DNA of 10,171 bases from Phycisphaerae bacterium (GTDB lineage: Bacteria; Planctomycetota; Phycisphaerae; Sedimentisphaerales; SG8-4). Both the position numbers and the translations under genes were made by a program. Each line of letters starts with the position of its first letter. The stretch's first letter is position 1. This document shows, piece by piece, positions 1 through 6,136 of this stretch. The stretch covers positions 1 through 10,171 of the forward strand of contig JAUWLI010000080.1 of the NCBI GenBank assembly GCA_030613765.1. Direction: 5' to 3'. Under the pieces are notes generated by a model, which worked only from the letters and a program-made list of their open reading frames with translations, searched no databases and was not told where the DNA came from.

Positions 1-1500
1 GGCCAACTGCCGGGCTTTTTCCCGGCACTGCCGGGATAAAAGTATCATCTGCGCCCCGCTGCTCGCGGCGTTGCCGACGAAGCGAATCCGCTCAGTCGGC
101 ACATCAGGCAGCAGCTTTAGTCGCAACGCGCTTTCAGCGCGGATGTAATTGCCGAACGCCCCTGCTAAGAAAATCTGCTCAATGTCACTATCGGCAATGC
201 CGAGCTTGCGCTCTAAAAAAATGATGCCGGCCCGAATGGCCGCCTTGGCTAACTGGACCTGTCGAATGTCGGCCTGTGTGAGAACAACCTTTTGTGCATC
301 GTCGAGTTGAAAAGCCGGCTGGCCATCCTGCTCGGTAATTCGCGAAAAGATTGCCGACTGCAATTTATCTTTGAGTATACCGGCTTCAACAAACCGGCCT
401 GTCGCATCAACGATACCAAGATTCAGCAGGACCGCAACCGCATCAATCAAGCCGCTGCCGCATATCGAATGCGCTGGGCTATTTCCTATCACATCCAGAA
501 CGATTTCGTCTTCGTTTACAACTACGGCTTCTATCGCCCCCTCTACCGCCCTGCTGCCGCACCTTATCCTTGCCCCTTCGAAGGCTGGGCCTGCCGCACA
601 GCTTGCCGCGTATAGCTTGTCGGCGGTCCCCAGCACAATCTCACCGTTTGTACCTATATCAACTATAAGTGACATCTTCTCGAAAGTATCAATATCAATC
701 GCCAGCGCAACGGCAGTAGTATCGGAGCCAACGAAGCCGGCGATATTTTCTACGGTATGGATATTCCCGGCCGGGTTTATCTGCAAAGCCGATTCCTCGG
801 CGGCTGTATCTATGGCATCGAGAGAGTACGCTTTGTAAGGCGCCTGCCCAAGCTGCTTTACAGGCAGATTTAGAAAGATATGGTTCATCGTCGTATTGCC
901 GACAGCGCAGACCTCGAAAATCTGTTTACTGTCGATGGAAGCCTTTTTGCAAAGCCGGGTAATCAATTCATTCAAACAATCGGTGATAACTTTTTGTAGT
1001 TCGGCTGATTTTGCATCTGTTTCGGCATAAGCGATTCTACTAACGACGTCGTCACCGTATCGGGTTTGCGGATTAAGAGCAGCCTCAGTTGCAATGCATC
1101 GTCCATCCTGCATGTTGATTAGACGGGCAACAACCGTCGTCGTGCCGATATCAACCGCTACCCCCAGAATCTGATCTTTTGGCTGAATCTCCAGATACTT
1201 TTCATATATGTCAGGCAGGATTCTGGCGGTTTCAATACCTTCGGCTAAGATTTTCTGCTCGAAGAACCTGGAACTGACGGGAATTGTTACGGTAAGGTCA
1301 CTTTGAACCCGGTACTGGCAGGCGAGGACCTGCTGAGAGTCCGGCTCAAGGATTACGGCACACTTTTCGCATGTGCCCTTACCGCCGCATACGTTGTTTA
1401 AGATTATCCCGGCCTGACCCGCTGCCTCTAAAAGTGTCGCGCCGGAGTGTATCGATATCTGTTTGCCATCGGGCTTGAAAGTGATTTTGAAGTGCTTCAT
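1..1500 (-). CDS. RACo-like corrinoid-activating 2Fe-2S/ASKHA protein (DUF4445 family), C-terminus cut by window edge
   Basis: The frame is open for exactly 500 codons from ATG at 1500 to the left edge, so the C-terminus is missing. Residues 1-80 form a plant-type ferredoxin domain with C38, C44, C47 and C61 (CGGKGTCEKC, then C61), a 2Fe-2S ligand pattern. The rest carries ASKHA/DUF4445 signatures: VDIGTTTV at 116-123, NPQTRYGDDVVSRI at 143-156, VGNTTM at 200-205, GFVGSD near 255, VDIGTNGEIVLG from 280, AAGPAFEGA near 302, ICGSGLIDA near 346 and FLAGAFGN near 444. By family knowledge, such proteins use ATP and an iron-sulfur electron to reduce inactive Co(II) corrinoid proteins of methyltransferase or acetyl-CoA pathways, in the cytoplasm. 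Full-length members have roughly 600 residues, so perhaps 100 are missing. No corrinoid protein or methyltransferase is visible here, so the partner is unknown. No Shine-Dalgarno precedes the ATG. Confidence 0.88.
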   Translation of the reverse strand, partial: MKHFKITFKPDGKQISIHSGATLLEAAGQAGIILNNVCGGKGTCEKCAVILEPDSQQVLACQYRVQSDLTVTIPVSSRFFEQKILAEGIETARILPDIYEKYLEIQPKDQILGVAVDIGTTTVVARLINMQDGRCIATEAALNPQTRYGDDVVSRIAYAETDAKSAELQKVITDCLNELITRLCKKASIDSKQIFEVCAVGNTTMNHIFLNLPVKQLGQAPYKAYSLDAIDTAAEESALQINPAGNIHTVENIAGFVGSDTTAVALAIDIDTFEKMSLIVDIGTNGEIVLGTADKLYAASCAAGPAFEGARIRCGSRAVEGAIEAVVVNEDEIVLDVIGNSPAHSICGSGLIDAVAVLLNLGIVDATGRFVEAGILKDKLQSAIFSRITEQDGQPAFQLDDAQKVVLTQADIRQVQLAKAAIRAGIIFLERKLGIADSDIEQIFLAGAFGNYIRAESALRLKLLPDVPTERIRFVGNAASSGAQMILLSRQCREKARQLA

Positions 1501-1887
1501 TTATCGCGTTGAATATATGCGTAAATGTGTTTATGCGTAAATGGGGTAACTGGTCCGCTCATTTACTTCTCTACTCATCCACTTGTCACAAATCAACTGA
1601 TTTTATGCCGAATTTTCCAGCGTGCGCGTCTTTTTTTACTGCCCACTTTGCGCCTGCGTCTTGGCTTTGCCATGTGTTACTCCAACAAACATACTGAAAT
1701 CTTTATTGCAAATTGCTTTTATGCCCTTGTGATATATGATATTATGAACAAAGTAACAAGTAAAAAGTACAAATTAATCAGTTAGAAGTAACAAATAGTA
1801 CAATAATCAATAGGCGTAAAGCAGGCCTGTTATCGGCGGTTTTTTGGGTAACACCCGGCTTTGGCCGATTTAGACTGTGGTGCAAAA
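1501..1887. other. intergenic region with short direct repeats, no convincing gene
   Basis: This stretch lies between the divergently oriented RACo-like gene and the small Cys-rich gene. It holds a 12-bp direct repeat TATGCGTAAATG (1516-1527 and 1532-1543, 16 bp apart) and an A-rich, AAGTA-repeating stretch around 1749-1798. The small hairpin GGGTaacACCC ends just before 1861. Two short open frames here have no domain, no ribosome binding site and overlap each other, so I treat them as chance. A loose promoter-like pair, TTGCTT (1713-1718) and TATGAT (1735-1740) with 16 nt between, could serve the plus strand but lies about 150 bp from the next gene. Confidence 0.5.
1512..1541 (-). promoter_or_regulatory. 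possible promoter of the RACo-like gene
   Basis: On the minus strand, TTTACG (1541-1536) and TATATT (1517-1512) are separated by 18 nt. The implied start of transcription is only a few bases before the ATG at 1500, so the message would be nearly leaderless, which fits the missing ribosome binding site. The -35 match is weak and the region is AT-rich, so chance is a real alternative. Confidence 0.22.
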
Positions 1888-2202
1888 ATGATTCAATGCA
1901 AAGATTGCGAATTGTGCGAGATTGAGCCCAACGGCCGAAGATCCTTCAAATGCGACCCCTTTACTAACATCAAGGAGCCCGAGTGCATAGCCAAATGGCA
2001 GCTAATCCGTCTTGACATGCTGGTAGCCAGCTATCAGCAGATGACACAGTGGTATGGGAAATTAGCACCCATGCAGGATAAGTTATTCAAGTACATGAAG
2101 AGAGAAATCGAGGATATCGACGAATCTGATCGATGGAAGGTCGACGACGAACTCGATGGTGACGACGAACTTGAGGGCGACGAGGAAGAAGAAAACCTCT
2201 GA
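1888..2202 (+). CDS. small Cys-rich (putative zinc- or metal-binding) protein with acidic tail
   Basis: This 104-residue protein resembles conserved planctomycete hypotheticals I have seen, but I know of no assigned function. The N-terminus has C4, C7, C10, C22 and C33 (CKDCELC, then two further Cys), the look of a small zinc ribbon or similar metal site. The middle (about residues 34-80) is probably helical, with the phrase KWQLIRLDMLVASYQ. The C-terminal 25 residues are almost all Asp/Glu, produced partly by an 18-bp tandem duplication at 2143-2160 and 2161-2178 (DDELDG, DDELEG). I chose the ATG at 1888. A TTG at 1861 would add nine residues, but they do not extend the Cys motif, and neither start has a good ribosome binding site. 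It lies 111 bp upstream of the sigma factor on the same strand and could be co-transcribed. No signal peptide is seen, so it is probably cytoplasmic. Confidence 0.72.
   Translation: MIQCKDCELCEIEPNGRRSFKCDPFTNIKEPECIAKWQLIRLDMLVASYQQMTQWYGKLAPMQDKLFKYMKREIEDIDESDRWKVDDELDGDDELEGDEEEENL
2143..2178 (+). repeat. 18-bp tandem duplication inside the acidic tail coding region
   Basis: GACGACGAACTCGATGGT is followed directly by GACGACGAACTTGAGGGC (15 of 18 identical). It encodes DDELDG and DDELEG. The differences are all at third or synonymous-like positions, so the acidic character is kept while the DNA has drifted. Confidence 0.8.
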
Positions 2203-2313
2203 AAAGCTGGGAAAAATATCGCCTGCTGAGCAAAAAAACACCATATTTTTTTCATTTATGCAATAAATCAGTTGTGAATACCGTCTTTATTTATAGTAAA
2301 AAACGCGTAAAAT

Positions 2314-2844
2314 ATGGCTAAAAGTGACGATCTGGCCAAGATAATAGAAGGCTGTAAGGCCGGTTCAGCCGACGATTTTGCGCAATTAGTTGATATTTAT
2401 GCCAGCCGGATATATGGTTATTTCTACCGATTGACCGGCAACAGCGAACTCAGTGACGAGCTGCTAAGTGAGCTTTTTTTCAAGCTGGTAGGGAAAATCG
2501 CCTCCTACAAGGGTGGCTCATTTGATAGCTGGCTCTTTAAAATAGCGACCAATCTTTTCAATGATTATTTAAGGAGTAAGCAGCGACGGAAAAAATTGCA
2601 CGAGGCTCGAAAAAAACAGCTTCAACACCAAATAACAGAGCCGAAACGATCAGAGGACGAGAGGATTGATAAACTGCAAATACAGCTTGGCAAGCTGAAT
2701 GACGACACAAGGGAATTGATAATGCTGCGTTTTTATTCGCAGTTGAGTTTGAAGGAGATGGCAGCAATTCGGCGAGAGCCGATAGGAACAACATTGTCGA
2801 AGCTGCATCGGGGGATAAAAAGACTGAGAGAGTTAATGGGGTAA
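2314..2844 (+). CDS. ECF-type RNA polymerase sigma factor
   Basis: At 176 residues the protein has the usual ECF (sigma-70 group 4) length. Region 2 spans about residues 20-95, including the -10-recognition core with SELFFKLVGKIASYKGGSF and FDSWLFKIATNLFNDYLRSK. A charged linker (about 96-120) follows, then region 4 (about 121-175) with a helix-turn-helix around LSLKEMAAIRREPIGTTLS and the closing LHRGIKRLREL. It would direct core RNA polymerase to a specific promoter set. The next gene starts 7 bp after its stop and encodes a one-pass membrane protein, the classic anti-sigma position, so its activity is probably controlled by sequestration at the membrane. The start at ATG 2314 fits the domain boundary, although no Shine-Dalgarno is visible. 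No good -35/-10 pair with normal spacing was found upstream. It may autoregulate, but I cannot show this. Confidence 0.92.
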   Translation: MAKSDDLAKIIEGCKAGSADDFAQLVDIYASRIYGYFYRLTGNSELSDELLSELFFKLVGKIASYKGGSFDSWLFKIATNLFNDYLRSKQRRKKLHEARKKQLQHQITEPKRSEDERIDKLQIQLGKLNDDTRELIMLRFYSQLSLKEMAAIRREPIGTTLSKLHRGIKRLRELMG

Positions 2845-2851
2845 CGGTGCT

Positions 2852-3364
2852 ATGAATGACCGAAATGAGGAAAATCTAAAGGATTTGTTCGAAAGATTCG
2901 TCAGCAGCAAAGAGGCCCAAAACTGCGTTGAAGATTTTGCTGAGGTTAAGCGAATCCTGGACCAAAATCCTGCGCCGCAGCCGAGCCCGGAGCTGATCGC
3001 GGCCATAAACAGTAAAATTGCAGAGCGGATACGCATCAGGAAGGAGCACACTTTCAGGCGCTTGGCCTACAGGCTGGCACCTGTGGCTGCCGTATTTATT
3101 ATTCTTGCATCGGTAAGCATAAAACTGTATGTAAGTAACAACAGGCCGGTAAAAGATTTTTACGTGATATCACCGGCGGTCTGGGACAGTGATAATGTTG
3201 CCGCCGATGATAGAGATCTGGCGGTGTTTACTGCCGAGCTTGATGGGCTTGAAGTCGAATTGACGACTTTGGAACTTGGGGATACAGGCGGCAACGGCCG
3301 ATCGGCTGTTACCGAGCTGGAGATGGATTTTGTAGCAATTAGTAGCGATATTTGGGAAGGGTAA
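2852..3364 (+). CDS. single-pass membrane protein, probable anti-sigma factor
   Basis: This 170-residue protein follows the sigma factor by 7 bp and precedes the next gene by 6 bp. Residues 1-70 are charged and probably cytoplasmic, with the phrase PSPELIAAINSKIAERIRIR just before the membrane. One hydrophobic segment (about 73-93, APVAAVFIILASVSIKLYV) is followed by an acidic extracytoplasmic domain (94-170) ending in DFVAISSDIWEG. This inside-TM-outside plan next to an ECF sigma gene is the usual anti-sigma arrangement. There is no HxxxCxxC zinc anti-sigma motif, so it belongs to a non-ZAS type or is a diverged partner. The assignment rests on position and topology rather than on a recognised domain. 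The short outer domain may sense an envelope cue or bind the third gene's product. Confidence 0.7.
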   Translation: MNDRNEENLKDLFERFVSSKEAQNCVEDFAEVKRILDQNPAPQPSPELIAAINSKIAERIRIRKEHTFRRLAYRLAPVAAVFIILASVSIKLYVSNNRPVKDFYVISPAVWDSDNVAADDRDLAVFTAELDGLEVELTTLELGDTGGNGRSAVTELEMDFVAISSDIWEG

Positions 3365-3370
3365 AAAGGA

Positions 3371-4201
3371 ATGAAGGCAAAGTACGGACTATTTTTGATT
3401 TTGATGCTGGCAGCGATGATAACGGTGTCCGCCCTGCCATGCTGGGCTCAGGGGACGAGCGATGAGAAAAAAGATGAAAAGAAAGAAGACATCTGGACGG
3501 AGAAAGCACCCCGGCCGCCGAGACGGGGGCCAAGGTTCGAGCTGACGGATGAGGAAATTGAACGGATTTTAAAGAGCATTAAACAGAGCAAGCCGGAGAA
3601 GGCAAAAGAGCTGGAAAAGATGCGCAAGGAGGATCCGAATGGTTTCAAATCTGAGCTTAGAGAGCAAGGCCGGGATGAGTTCAGTAAAATCGTATTAGAA
3701 CGCATAGATAAATGGAGAAAGCAGATGCGGGAAGAGTTTCTTAAATGGCTGGACGAGAATTTCCCCAGGCAGGCACAGGAACTCAAAAAGCTCCTCCAGG
3801 ACCCGGATCTGTATTTGAAGAAATATGACATTATCCGGAAAAAATACTGGCCGATTTTTGAGGCCGAAAGAAGAAATCCTGAACTTGGTGAGGTCCTTAA
3901 AGAAAAGTTAAAACTCGGGAACTGGCGGGACAGGCTGCTTAGACAAATCAGGGAAACAAAGGACCCCAAAAAAAAGAATGAATTAATTAAAAAGCTCAGA
4001 GAAGCGGTCAGCCGAAGGTTTGACCTCATTGTAAGAGAAAAGAAAATAACCTATAAGAGGCTGCGTGACAGACTTAAAGATCTCCAAAAACGCATGGAGG
4101 AAAGTCAGGCCGAGATTGAAAAGCTAGGGGATCCCAAAACAAAGGAGAAGAATATTGATAAGCGGGTCGACGACCTCTTAAAACAAAAAGGAAAATCCTG
4201 A
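3371..4201 (+). CDS. exported charged, predominantly helical protein of the sigma-factor operon
   Basis: The 276-residue product begins with a Sec signal peptide (hydrophobic core at about 6-21, likely cleaved after CWA at residue 26). A Lys/Glu-rich low-complexity and Pro-rich stretch (about 30-55) follows, and then about 220 residues of Arg/Lys/Glu-rich probable helix or coiled coil. Two segments look like an internal duplication: KPEKAKELEKMRKEDP (about 74-89) and FPRQAQELKKLLQDPD (about 131-146). I recognise no catalytic motif. The general plan recalls periplasmic helical stress proteins of the CpxP/Spy or heavy-metal-resistance type, but I cannot assign it to them. It is the last gene of the operon, 6 bp after the anti-sigma-like gene, so a role as periplasmic sensor or effector of the same response is likely. 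AAGGA directly abuts the ATG, closer than an efficient Shine-Dalgarno normally sits. Confidence 0.8.
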   Translation: MKAKYGLFLILMLAAMITVSALPCWAQGTSDEKKDEKKEDIWTEKAPRPPRRGPRFELTDEEIERILKSIKQSKPEKAKELEKMRKEDPNGFKSELREQGRDEFSKIVLERIDKWRKQMREEFLKWLDENFPRQAQELKKLLQDPDLYLKKYDIIRKKYWPIFEAERRNPELGEVLKEKLKLGNWRDRLLRQIRETKDPKKKNELIKKLREAVSRRFDLIVREKKITYKRLRDRLKDLQKRMEESQAEIEKLGDPKTKEKNIDKRVDDLLKQKGKS

Positions 4202-4220
4202 CAGCGATAAAATCCTGACA
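4192..4220 (+). repeat. 12-bp direct repeat across the stop codon
   Basis: AAAATCCTGACA occurs at 4192-4203 and again at 4209-4220. The first copy contains the last codon and TGA stop of the preceding gene. It is probably a small local duplication, with no evident function. Confidence 0.6.
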
Positions 4221-4244
4221 CCTGATTTAAATTGAAATACCCAC

Positions 4245-4277
4245 AAAGCCTTGCGGATGTTGTGTAAGGCTTTTTTT
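4245..4277 (+). terminator. Rho-independent terminator of the sigma-factor operon
   Basis: AAAGCCTT (4245-4252) pairs with AAGGCTTT (4266-4273) across a 13-nt loop and runs into a seven-T tract (4271-4277). It lies 44 bp after the last operon gene and before the promoter of the next gene, so it separates the two transcription units. Confidence 0.8.
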
Positions 4278-4298
4278 ATGCAATAGGGCAACTGGCAA

Positions 4299-4320
4299 CC
4301 GGCGATTCACGATTCACGAG
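4299..4320. repeat. 22-bp dispersed repeat, left copy
   Basis: CCGGCGATTCAC followed by GATTCACGAG. A second copy at 5814-5835 matches 20 of 22 bases in the same orientation, and the two bracket the DUF4380-like gene. The element contains its own short direct repeat (GATTCAC twice). Confidence 0.65.
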
Positions 4321-4331
4321 TTAATTTTTTC

Positions 4332-4360
4332 TTGGTCTTTTCAATTCTTTTGTGTTATAA
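4332..4360 (+). promoter_or_regulatory. sigma-70-like promoter of the DUF4380-like gene
   Basis: TTGGTC (4332-4337) and TTATAA (4355-4360) are separated by exactly 17 nt. The expected transcription start is near 4367, about 11 nt before the ATG at 4378. It follows the terminator at 4277, consistent with an independent unit. The -10 is imperfect and the area is AT-rich. Confidence 0.45.
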
Positions 4361-4377
4361 ACAGCGTGAGACTACCA

Positions 4378-5778
4378 ATGAAACTGTTTGCCAGAACATC
4401 TATCGTGCTAATCGCATTAATGCCTCTAATGCAATCCTGCAACCGTCTCAGCCCCGCGGTTGATGGTGCTTCCAGTGACAAAACCAAACTTGCCAAAGAC
4501 TGGCGCACATACAAAGGCTGGGACTCAATGTGCCTGGCCAACGGATTCATTGAGCTTTATATAGTGCCTCAAATCGGCGGCAGGATCATACAGTACAAAC
4601 TTGGCGATAAGGAGTTCTTCTGGGTGAATCCTCAATTGGCCGGGACATCACCCCCGGCTACGGGTCTTGACCCCAATGGCAATTGGCTCAATTATGGCGG
4701 CGACAAACTTTGGCCGGCACCGCAGGGATGGGATAACGACCGGCAGTGGCCCGGCCCTCCAGATGCTGTGCTCGATGGACAACCCTACACTATGGAGCAT
4801 TTGCCCGCCGACAACAACGGAGCCGTAGGTGTACGGTTGACCAGCAGAAATGATCCATGTAGTGGCATTCGCTTTTCTCGTATGATTCGCCTGCACCCGG
4901 ATGGAACACGCGTGACTATTGAAGCAAGCATGACGAACGTGGATAATAAACCAAGACGTTGGGGGATATGGGCGCATACGCAGTTAGACGGCTCTAAGGC
5001 GGATGGTTCAAGTCACAATGAGCTTATGAACGCCTTCTGCCCGATCAATCCGAAAAGCCACTTTGCAAAAGGTTACGATGTCATATTCGGCAAAAGAGAC
5101 AATCCCTCATTCCAGGCCGATTACGACAAGGGTTTGATGAAAGTGAATTATCAATATCGTGTCGGCAAGATCGGCATGGATAGTCACGCCGGGTGGGTGG
5201 CAACCGTTGATGGTGAAAATGGTGCGGCGTTTATACATCGTTTTACATTTGAACAGGACAACCCTTACCCGGACGGCTCTTCCGTCCAGTTCTGGCTAAA
5301 CGGCCGGGGACGCATACACGCATACAACAAGGACATCGACATGCCCGCCACAGCCTCGGACAATCCTTATGTATTTGAAAGCGAAGTGCTCAGCCCCTTC
5401 GCCCGGCTTGCCCCGGGCCAAAGCTATACCTATAAGTACGAGTGGCTTTCAACAAAAATTGGTGGAAATTATCCCATTACCGATTGCACCGCCGCCGGTG
5501 TTATATGCGAACCTTTGAACGCGAGCTTCAAAGGAAATAAACTGCATTTGACCGGAAGATTCGGAGTGTTTGCCCCGGGCACTCTGCGGTTATCATTGTC
5601 CGACAAAAGAGGCGATACCCTGCTAACTCATGTTATAAGCGAAAATGTATCACCTTTGCAGCCGGTTACGCTTGACCATTCCATTGATGCACCGGCAACC
5701 ACGGCTGCTGTTATACTCGAATGGATAAGTGAAAAGGCTGACCGTCAATGCGTGTTGGCACGAACAACTGTCAATTGA
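4378..5778 (+). CDS. DUF4380-like lipoprotein (galactose-mutarotase-like fold expected)
   Basis: The 466-residue protein opens with a short lipoprotein-type signal (MKLFARTSIVLIALMPLMQS then C21), a loose lipobox. The mature part has features I associate with DUF4380: GFIELYIVPQIGGRI (about 56-70), KEFFWVNP (about 78-85), NYGGDKLWPAPQGW (about 105-118), WPGPPDAVLDG (about 124-134), then a beta-rich stretch with GIWAHTQLDG and SVQFWLNGRGR. These proteins are expected to be beta-sandwich, mutarotase-like domains. A carbohydrate ligand is plausible but unproven. The final ~95 residues look like a separate beta-sandwich. I chose ATG 4378 over the in-frame GTG at 4366 because it gives a cleaner signal peptide. 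It probably faces the periplasm or outer membrane. The neighbours give no pathway. An in-house repeat stands on each side (4299-4320, 5814-5835), and the gene ends without an obvious terminator nearby. Confidence 0.78.
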   Translation: MKLFARTSIVLIALMPLMQSCNRLSPAVDGASSDKTKLAKDWRTYKGWDSMCLANGFIELYIVPQIGGRIIQYKLGDKEFFWVNPQLAGTSPPATGLDPNGNWLNYGGDKLWPAPQGWDNDRQWPGPPDAVLDGQPYTMEHLPADNNGAVGVRLTSRNDPCSGIRFSRMIRLHPDGTRVTIEASMTNVDNKPRRWGIWAHTQLDGSKADGSSHNELMNAFCPINPKSHFAKGYDVIFGKRDNPSFQADYDKGLMKVNYQYRVGKIGMDSHAGWVATVDGENGAAFIHRFTFEQDNPYPDGSSVQFWLNGRGRIHAYNKDIDMPATASDNPYVFESEVLSPFARLAPGQSYTYKYEWLSTKIGGNYPITDCTAAGVICEPLNASFKGNKLHLTGRFGVFAPGTLRLSLSDKRGDTLLTHVISENVSPLQPVTLDHSIDAPATTAAVILEWISEKADRQCVLARTTVN

Positions 5779-5813
5779 TAGAAAGCGAAAACGACTCACG
5801 ATTTAGGCGATGT

Positions 5814-5835
5814 CCGGCGATTCACACTTCACGAG
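5814..5835. repeat. 22-bp dispersed repeat, right copy
   Basis: CCGGCGATTCAC followed by ACTTCACGAG differs from the copy at 4299-4320 only by GA to AC at the thirteenth and fourteenth bases. More diverged scraps (ACTCACGATT at 5793-5802 and GCTTCAC at 5840-5846) lie next to it, suggesting a decayed array. Confidence 0.6.
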
Positions 5836-5911
5836 ATACGCTTCACTCTCATTCATTATTTCCTTTCTCTGCAATTTTCACACCTATCGTTGCCATGCCC
5901 TCAGCATGTAG

Positions 5912-5929
5912 GGTGCGATACATCGCACC
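5912..5929. repeat. REP-like perfect palindrome
   Basis: GGTGCGAT (5912-5919) and ATCGCACC (5922-5929) form a perfect 8-bp stem around AC. It is preceded by GTAG, an arrangement typical of short extragenic palindromes in many genomes. It could also act as a weak terminator for the upstream gene, since a short T-containing stretch follows, but no clean T tract is present. Confidence 0.55.
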
Positions 5930-5956
5930 AATTATGACTTTTAGCCCCCTCCATTG

Positions 5957-6002
5957 CAGGGTGGTCTTCCACCACCTGTCCCTGCATGTTGTAGGCAGGG
6001 AC
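5957..6002. repeat. two adjacent hairpins
   Basis: The first, 5957-5978, pairs CAGG with CCTG and TGGT with ACCA around cttcc, with one bulged G at 5961. The second pairs GTCCCTGC (5978-5985) with GCAGGGAC (5995-6002) around a 9-nt loop. The stems share sequence (GCAGGG occurs at 5956 and 5995), so alternative pairings are possible. Confidence 0.55.
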
Positions 6003-6030
6003 CCAAATATTTATCTGCTTGTCAAAGGGC

Positions 6031-6062
6031 TATAAAAAGCAAAAGGCACCAAATGGTGCCTT
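6031..6062 (-). terminator. Rho-independent terminator of the MORN-like gene
   Basis: On the minus strand, AAGGCACC (6062-6055) pairs with GGTGCCTT (6050-6043) around ATTT and runs into TTTTGCTTTTT. It lies about 75 bp past the stop of the minus-strand gene at 6137, the right place and direction. The A-rich flank on the plus strand argues against a plus-strand terminator. Confidence 0.75.
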
Positions 6063-6136
6063 AGATATATTTTATCGTGAATATTTGTAATGTAATCTTC
6101 TATACAACCTTTATGTCAGAAATCCTATTAATGTTT

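Larger units (their letters stand above)
5779..6030. other. intergenic palindrome cluster, no gene
   Basis: After the DUF4380-like stop there is no convincing gene. An open frame at 5748-6035 starts inside the preceding gene and reads through hairpins and repeat DNA, with no domain. The stretch is notable for three closely spaced inverted repeats between 5912 and 6002, listed separately, and the repeat copy at 5814-5835. Confidence 0.5.

Noticed and set aside
292..838. Two plus-strand open frames
   Set aside because: They are antisense to the RACo-like gene, whose motifs cover the whole interval on the minus strand.
1509..1785. Two overlapping short plus-strand frames in the intergenic region
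   Set aside because: No ribosome site, no domain, and the sequence is repeat-rich. They overlap each other in different frames.
2272..2297. TTGTGA ... TATAGT upstream of the sigma factor as a promoter
   Set aside because: The spacing is only 14 nt, too short for a normal sigma-70 promoter.
3448..4029. 193-codon minus-strand frame, very Ser/Leu/Phe-rich
   Set aside because: It is the antisense of the Lys/Glu/Arg-rich exported protein, and the Ser/Phe/Leu bias is what antisense of such codons gives. No start signal is present.
5748..6035. 95-codon plus-strand frame
   Set aside because: It begins inside the DUF4380-like gene and reads through the palindrome cluster. The composition resembles translated repeats.
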